A stretch of 64,000 nt of DNA, from positions 27,245,323 through 27,309,322 of the forward strand of contig NC_041007.1 in the NCBI RefSeq assembly GCF_004193775.1. Reading direction: 5' to 3'. Made by a program: the position numbers and the translations under genes. The number at the start of each line of letters is the position of its first letter. Position 1 is the stretch's first letter. Shown here one piece after another: positions 59,620 to 64,000 of the stretch. Below the pieces are notes generated by a model, which saw only the letters and a program-made list of their open reading frames with translations, was not told the origin of the DNA and ran no database searches. This DNA is from Glycine soja (Eukaryota > Streptophyta > Magnoliopsida > Fabales > Fabaceae).

Positions 59620-61191
59620 GTATGATTTTTCTCTATCATTTTGATTTCCTCGTCCATGGCTTTTCTCCAAACTTCTTCTTTCGATGCTTCCTCAAACTTT
59701 TGAGGTTCACAGGCAAAAAATCCAACATTTGCGTACTTTGGATTCGGTTTGTGTGGCCTTCCTGATCTTCGAAGTTGTTGTTGTGGGACTTCTTCTACTT
59801 CTTCTTGCTGGTGCTATTGGTGATGGTGGTAGTGTGCACGGGCTTGGATTGGTTACTTCTTGCGTCTCATTGACTTCAGTACTCCATTGTCAGCTTGCTC
59901 CTTCGTCAAAGATGACATCTCTTGAAATGATCAGCTGCTTTGAATCTGGTTTGAATAATCGGTAACCTTTAAATTGGTTACTATAGCCGACAAAGATGCA
60001 CTTTTCTCCTTTTTCATCGAGCTTTTCTCGGTTCTCCTTTGGAATGTGCAAATCAGCAACACATCCAAAAACTTTAAAATGATTAACTGTTGGTTTTCTG
60101 TTGAACCATGCTTCATATGGCATCATATTTAAGACTGCTTTAGTTGGAGAACGGTTCAGGATGTATACTGTTGTGCTAACAGCTTCCGCCCATAGATTCT
60201 TTGGCAGGTTCTTGTGTTGTAGCATCGATCGAGCCATTTCCACAATGGTTCTGTTTTTCCTTTCAGCGACACCATTCTGTTGTGGAGTGTGACGAACAGT
60301 CAGCTCCTTCTTGATGCCATGATCATTGCAAAAATTGATGAATATGTGCCCATTGAATTCTCCCCCGCGATCTGTTCTCAAGATTTTGAGGGAATGCCCA
60401 TTTTGCTTTTCCACTAGGGCCTTGAACTCCTTGAAGCAAGAGAATGCATTGGATTTTTGTTGGATGAAGTACACCCACATCATTCGAGTGTAGTCATCAA
60501 CGAAGAGGAGAAAATATCTTCTTCCACCAAAGCTGGGGGTACTTGATGGTCCCCAGATATCAGCATGCACCAATTGAAGTGGAGCTTTAGCTCTCCAAGA
60601 TGTTTTTGGAAATGGTAACTTGTGCATCTTGCCATAAATGCAGCCTTCACAAACTTTAAGGTTAGATGAAATAAAAGGAAGCCCAAGCACCATATTTTTT
60701 TGTTTTAATAATTTGAGGCCATTAAAGTTTAGATGACCATACCTCAAGTGCCACAGTATGGACTCATCCATATTCTCACATTTCAATGCATTGTTTTGCC
60801 CAAATGGCATAACTTGAGGAAATACTTTATTAGGAGCCATTTTGATAGAAATAATTTGGCCCTTTCTTTTATCAATGATATTACATTTATCATCATCAAA
60901 GATGACTTTATAATTTTTATGAATAAGTTGACCAACACTTAGAAGATTTTGAGTAAGACCTGGCACATAAAAAGCATCATGGATATATTTTTGTCTACCA
61001 TTTTGAGTTTTAACAACAATGGTGCCTTTTCCTTCAACTGTTTGAACATTTCCATCACCAAGTGTAACTTTGGATTTTATTGTCTCATCTAGTTGCACAA
61101 AGCAACTTTTGTTTTTTGTCATGTGGTTTGAACAACCACTATCAACATACCATACATCCCTTGATTCTTGAGAAGATAAAGCGGAGTACAA
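59620..61191 (-). pseudogene. Copia protease and integrase
   Basis: The open frame to 59890 carries the aspartic protease box DSGCSNHM (residues about 18-25), the GAG-pre-integrase region (LWHLRYGHLNF, CEGCIYGKMHKLPF) and the integrase core. Integrase motifs HADIWGP, FVDDYTRMMW, RTDRGGEF and the ERKNRT glutamate are all present. It would cut the polyprotein and insert cDNA in the nucleus. After DEGAS a frameshift occurs near 59885. The linker continues (RRSGRPHKPNPKYANVGFF, then DEEIKMIEKN) up to the nested solo LTR at 59607. Confidence 0.94.
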
Positions 61192-61502
61192 AGTATGATC
61201 AAGGGATTCTTTATTTTCTAGAAAATTTGCTTCTTCTTTTTGTTGGTAAAAATAATCTTTTTCGTAGTGTAGGTGCTTTTTGCACTTTTTGCATTTGTAC
61301 CAACAATCATTTGTACCATGATTATTTTTCTTGCATAATTTGCAAGAGGATCTTGAAGCATTATTACTCCATTGCTTTTCGCTCCTTTTACCACGATAGT
61401 AAATGCTCCTCCTCTTTTTTGAGGAAATTTACCGTGGTTATTTTTCTTATCTCCATCATTTTTAGAAATATTAATTTTAGATTGGAATGCTTGCTCTAGT
61501 GG

Positions 61503-62147
61503 CTACTCAAATGTTTTCATTCTAGCTTCATGAGCTTTTAAAGAGCCCATTAATTCTACTAGAGTGAGTTTAGATAAATCTTGTGATTCTTCTATGGCAG
61601 CCACAATATGATCATATTTTACGAGAAGACTTCTTAATATTTTTAGTATTATTTTCTTGTCTTCAATCGTGTCCCCGTAACTTCTAATTTGATTGAAGAT
61701 ATTAGAGACATGAGAGAAGAAAGATTGTATAGATTCATCTTCCCGCATTATTAATGTATCAAAATCCTTCCACAAAGATTGAAGTTTAATAGAAATTACC
61801 TTGTCTATGCCTTTAAATTCATTTTTCAGAGTCTCCCACGCCTCCTTTGCATTTTTTGCTTGCATGATTCTTGGAAAGATCTCTCTACTAACTCCTTGTT
61901 GGATGAATAGCAGAGCCTTGGCATCATGTTGCTTGTACTTCTTTTGCTTTGCTGCTGTCCACGTAGCCAATTCTTCTTGGCTTTCTGGGACTGGATAGCC
62001 ATTCTCTATAACATCCCACAAGTCTTGTGAGATGAATAGAGTTTGCATTTGGGTGCTCCAATAATCATATGCTTCCCCATTAAATATGGGAACTAAGGTT
62101 TGGTTATAGTTGAAGGTTGGTGGGCTAGGTGATGTAGCAAAGGCCAT
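61503..62147 (-). pseudogene. Copia gag
   Basis: A 214-codon open frame beginning MAFATSPSPPTFNYNQ, with IFNGEAYDYWSTQMQTLF at the N-terminus and the UBN2-like blocks DAKALLFIQQGV, AKEAWETLKNEFKG and the SFFSHVSNIFNQIR heptad region. It forms the capsid that packages element RNA. The ORF stops at 61503-61505. The zinc-knuckle part follows in other frames (61250-61500, with CKLCKKNNHGTNDC), so a stop and frameshifts separate it from protease. Confidence 0.93.
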
Positions 62148-62172
62148 AGGATCAACATTGCTCTGATGCCAC

Positions 62173-62595
62173 TGTTAGGACATGGGATGTGGTTATGCCT
62201 TTTTTCTATGGAAGGATATGGTAGAAATGTATGATAGAAATGATGGGAGTAGGAAGAGGATGAGTTTTCAGAAAATTGACACCTTAACTTGAATTGTGCT
62301 TATTAGCTTCTTGACATACATTACATGGCTTGCTACAACTTATGCTTTTATATAGGTTACATAGGTGATTTCTACACACTTCTATACTACTTAGTCCTAG
62401 AGTCTTCTAGACTCATCTATCATCTACCATCCATCTCTATAATGTTCTTGGTGCTTTTATGACTTTAGATAATAAGATATTTTTCTACATCCATTAAGAA
62501 GTTTCTACACACTACAACATCTCCATAGGTGTAGAACTCTCTAGATAATGGACCACCAATTATACATCTACACTTTTCTAGATTAATTTTCAACA
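62173..62595 (-). repeat. Copia 5' LTR (right on the plus strand)
   Basis: TGTTAGGACATGGG ... TTTCAACA, the promoter copy for minus-strand transcription; a TATATAAAAG box on the minus strand lies near 62348-62357. Confidence 0.96.
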
Positions 62596-62600
62596 AGAGC

Positions 62601-62985
62601 AAGTCGACGGGGGATTTTAGGACTCTAAATGGCACCGGCGAGGTACAGGTTGATGAAGGATATCTACACGCGGTCGCAGCTGGAGGCGTTAGCTGCGAAC
62701 AAGGAGGGATTCTTCGCGCGGAAGATGGCGGAGAACAAGTCTCGGCCGGAGGGGCTGCCGCCCTCACAGGGAGGGAAGTATGTAGGGTTTGGATCCAGCC
62801 TGACATCGTCGCCACAACGGCGGAATGATGCGTAAAACGATTACTTCTCTTCCGTTTCGCAGGTGTTTTTTTTAATATTTTTTTTATGATGTGGCGTTTG
62901 ATTGCAGGGGATTAGGAAGTTGTCTTTGGTTGCTGCCTCTATGGCTAATGTTGTTCAGGCTGGCACGAAGGAGTTCACTTCCAAG
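62601..62985 (+). pseudogene. ArfGAP (AGD6/7-type) middle exons, captured
   Basis: Exon 62627-62862 reads YTRSQLEALAANKEGFFARK, MAENKSRPEGLPPSQGGKYV and GFGSS. It then has TAA (62833-62835) where Gln is usual, and NDYFSSVSQ before a GTGTTT donor. After a 45-bp intron, exon 62908-62985 reads GIRKLSLVAAS and ANVVQAGTKEFTSK, ending at GTATTC. This is the region just after the ArfGAP catalytic domain. Together with 56452-56569 it shows that one ArfGAP locus was captured with an internal deletion; the Copia element then split it. Confidence 0.88.
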
Positions 62986-63134
62986 GTATTCTGCATTGGC
63001 TTTGTGCATTTCCAAGGTAGTTTACATAGGGAAAAAAATAAATGGATTGGAATGACAAATTTATTTAAGAATAAATTGATGATAAGACCTTGGCTTCCTA
63101 TTGAGTTGTGCATAGGGTTTTACTTTAGCCTCAG

Positions 63135-63227
63135 GAAGCTACTGTTGATCTGCCTTATGTTGCCTTTGCAGTAAGGCCAAATCCTGGAGTTTGGGAATTT
63201 GTAAGAGTGAGCTCAGAGGATCACTTG
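63135..63227 (+). pseudogene. Sucrose synthase exon fragment, captured
   Basis: After an acceptor TTTAGCCTCAG the plus strand reads EATVDLPYVAFAVRPNPG, then VWEFVRVSSEDHL. This follows the N-terminal VALAVRPxPGxWE block of plant sucrose synthases, closest in wording to the SUS5-7 group. Sucrose synthase converts sucrose and UDP to UDP-glucose and fructose in the cytosol and at membranes. Only this piece is seen. The reading runs on to a stop at about 63249, and no donor is obvious. Confidence 0.7.
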
Positions 63228-63750
63228 TTATTGTTATACAAGACAATCTAGTAACAAATTTTCTTCTTTTTGTGTAGTGGCATAATAACAATTTATGAAC
63301 TTAAAAAAGTTTCTGTCAATTTCTCATCAATGATTATCTATTTCCACTTTTCCCTTATATGGATATTAAAGCTGATTCTTGAAATGGGATTGCTTCAAGT
63401 TTGGGTTTTTTGCTTGATTTTTGAAATGGGTCTGAATAATGTGATTGCGTTTTGTTGCGTGTTTCTGAAAAGGTTTTTTTTTTTTTTACGTGTTTTGTGG
63501 TTTTATTTTCATAATAGCAGTAGGTCTGGTCCGCTTAAATTGTTAATATTTTTAATATTCCTAACCTTTTTTGTGGTTATTGTCTATAATGACTCTCCAA
63601 AGTGCTGTGAGATTATAAGCTTTTTAAAATTGTCTCTATCTATAGTGCTTGGTTTTGTTGAAAGCTGTTTCTGGGATCCTATATCTGATTTTTTTTCACT
63701 ACACCTTTTTAGAACCTACTCAAAACTCTGTTAAGTACTTAACTCGGCAT
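63228..63750. other. Intron-like filler between captured fragments
   Basis: T-rich plus-strand sequence with a 154-codon accidental frame (63270-63734) dominated by Phe, Ile and Leu. No similarity recognised. Confidence 0.45.
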
Positions 63751-63759
63751 ATGACAATG

Positions 63760-63977
63760 TCATCTCGATCCTATTCATCCGCAAATCTTCTGGGATAATA
63801 ATAATAATGGTAATGGTGATCTTGTGACTAACTTACCTGGCCAGCCTCCTGTAGATTTTCAGCACTATGCTGGATATGTCACAGTCAACGAAACTAATGG
63901 CCGAGTACTCTTTTATTGGTTCTATGAGGCCATGACCAAGCCTCAAGACAATCCATTAGTGTTGTGGCTTAATGGAG
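63760..63977 (+). pseudogene. Serine carboxypeptidase-like exon fragment, captured
   Basis: The plus strand reads [38 protein letters not shown] and [11 protein letters not shown], ending at a GTAAGT donor (63978). This is the conserved first segment of plant type II serine carboxypeptidases, up to the oxyanion-hole GG(P). Upstream, a poly-Asn stretch (AAT repeats) and a stop at 63752-63754 replace the signal peptide exon, and no in-frame ATG is seen. It differs in subfamily from the SCPL51-type piece in CACTA 2. The next exon would be outside the window, so an intact gene start cannot be fully excluded. Confidence 0.78.
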
Positions 63978-64000
63978 GTAAGTAAGCTTATATATATTGT

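Larger units (their letters stand above)
56575..62595 (-). mobile_element. Ty1/Copia retrotransposon, full structure, degraded ORFs
   Basis: Two 423-bp LTRs (56575-56997 and 62173-62595), TG...CA on both strands, are flanked by a perfect AGAGC duplication (56570-56574, 62596-62600). On the minus strand the order is 5' LTR, primer site TGGCATCAGAGC (about 62160-62171), gag, protease, integrase, RT, RNase H, polypurine tract AAGGGGGAG (56998-57006), 3' LTR. A solo LTR (58435-59607) is nested between integrase and RT. The LTRs differ at about 15 of 423 positions by hand count, mostly transitions. Confidence 0.96.
54630..64000 (+). mobile_element. CACTA element 3, left end and body (Pack-CACTA), runs off the window
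   Basis: A CACTACTAAAAAACTT terminus at 54630 is followed by three blocks of CATTCTAAGGC...AAACCGTCTTAGAATG-type subterminal repeats (54655-54860), the same family as CACTA 2. The body then carries same-strand fragments of an ArfGAP, a sucrose synthase and a serine carboxypeptidase. Later insertions at 54914-56331 and 56575-62595 account for most of its length here. The right terminus is outside the window, so membership of the captured genes in this element is inferred. Confidence 0.72.

Noticed and set aside
62627..62835. Separate small gene starting at ATG 62627
   Set aside because: The reading is an internal ArfGAP exon; the ATG precedes a family segment that is not N-terminal, and a stop replaces Gln.
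63270..63734. 154-codon plus-strand open frame
   Set aside because: Composition is that of T-rich intron sequence, there is no domain, and it lies between captured exons.

Overview
This is plant nuclear DNA from a legume, most likely soybean or wild soybean (Glycine). The base composition is AT-rich, genes are broken by canonical GT-AG introns, and almost everything is transposon. Soybean-like features are CACTA elements with 'CTAAGACGGTT' and 'AACATCGATTTT' subterminal repeats, SIRE-like Copia LTRs carrying GTAATCGATTAC palindromes, and gypsy LTRs rich in CTAAGCG words. Species assignment is inference. Only one gene looks intact: a single-exon DUF4220/DUF594 membrane protein (20919-22844, minus strand). 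Every other recognisable cellular gene is a fragment or pseudogene.

Layout. 1-1800: 3' end of a Copia element and its LTR. 2398-9646: exons of a mitochondrial-type elongation factor P pseudogene, with introns holding a gypsy remnant and a nearly full-length RTE LINE (5299-8424). 10095-11790: L1 LINE fragment. 12051-12229: PDS5-like exon. 12501-12550: a 50-bp RTE insertion. 13876-17704: complete non-autonomous Copia-type LTR element (minus) with a perfect target duplication. 19500-20330: gypsy tail and LTR. 25020-31710: CACTA element 1 (minus) with an En/Spm-type Ulp1-like ORF and a ferrochelatase fragment. 33035-34350: large inverted-repeat element. 34684-35640: Helitron helicase remnant. 35641-40960: gypsy pol remnant split by CACTA element 2 (35854-40646), which carries exons of ribosomal protein S13 and a serine carboxypeptidase. 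43330-44466: vacuolar sorting receptor pseudogene. 47199-51595: SIRE-like solo LTR split by a 2.7-kb gypsy-type LTR. 52005-52340: MITE. 52950-53162: RPA-like fragment.

54630-64000: left end and body of CACTA element 3, which runs off the window. It carries same-strand pieces of an ArfGAP, a sucrose synthase and a serine carboxypeptidase. It was later invaded by a gypsy-type solo LTR (54914-56331) and a Copia element (56575-62595). The Copia element itself holds another solo LTR (58435-59607). Target duplications at each level give the order of events.

The most interesting theme is exon capture. Three CACTA elements each carry pieces of unrelated cellular genes. In elements 2 and 3 the gene supplying a 5'UTR and start codon comes first, and internal exons of other genes follow on the same strand, the architecture expected of gene-shuffling (Pack-CACTA, Tgm-Express-like) transposons.
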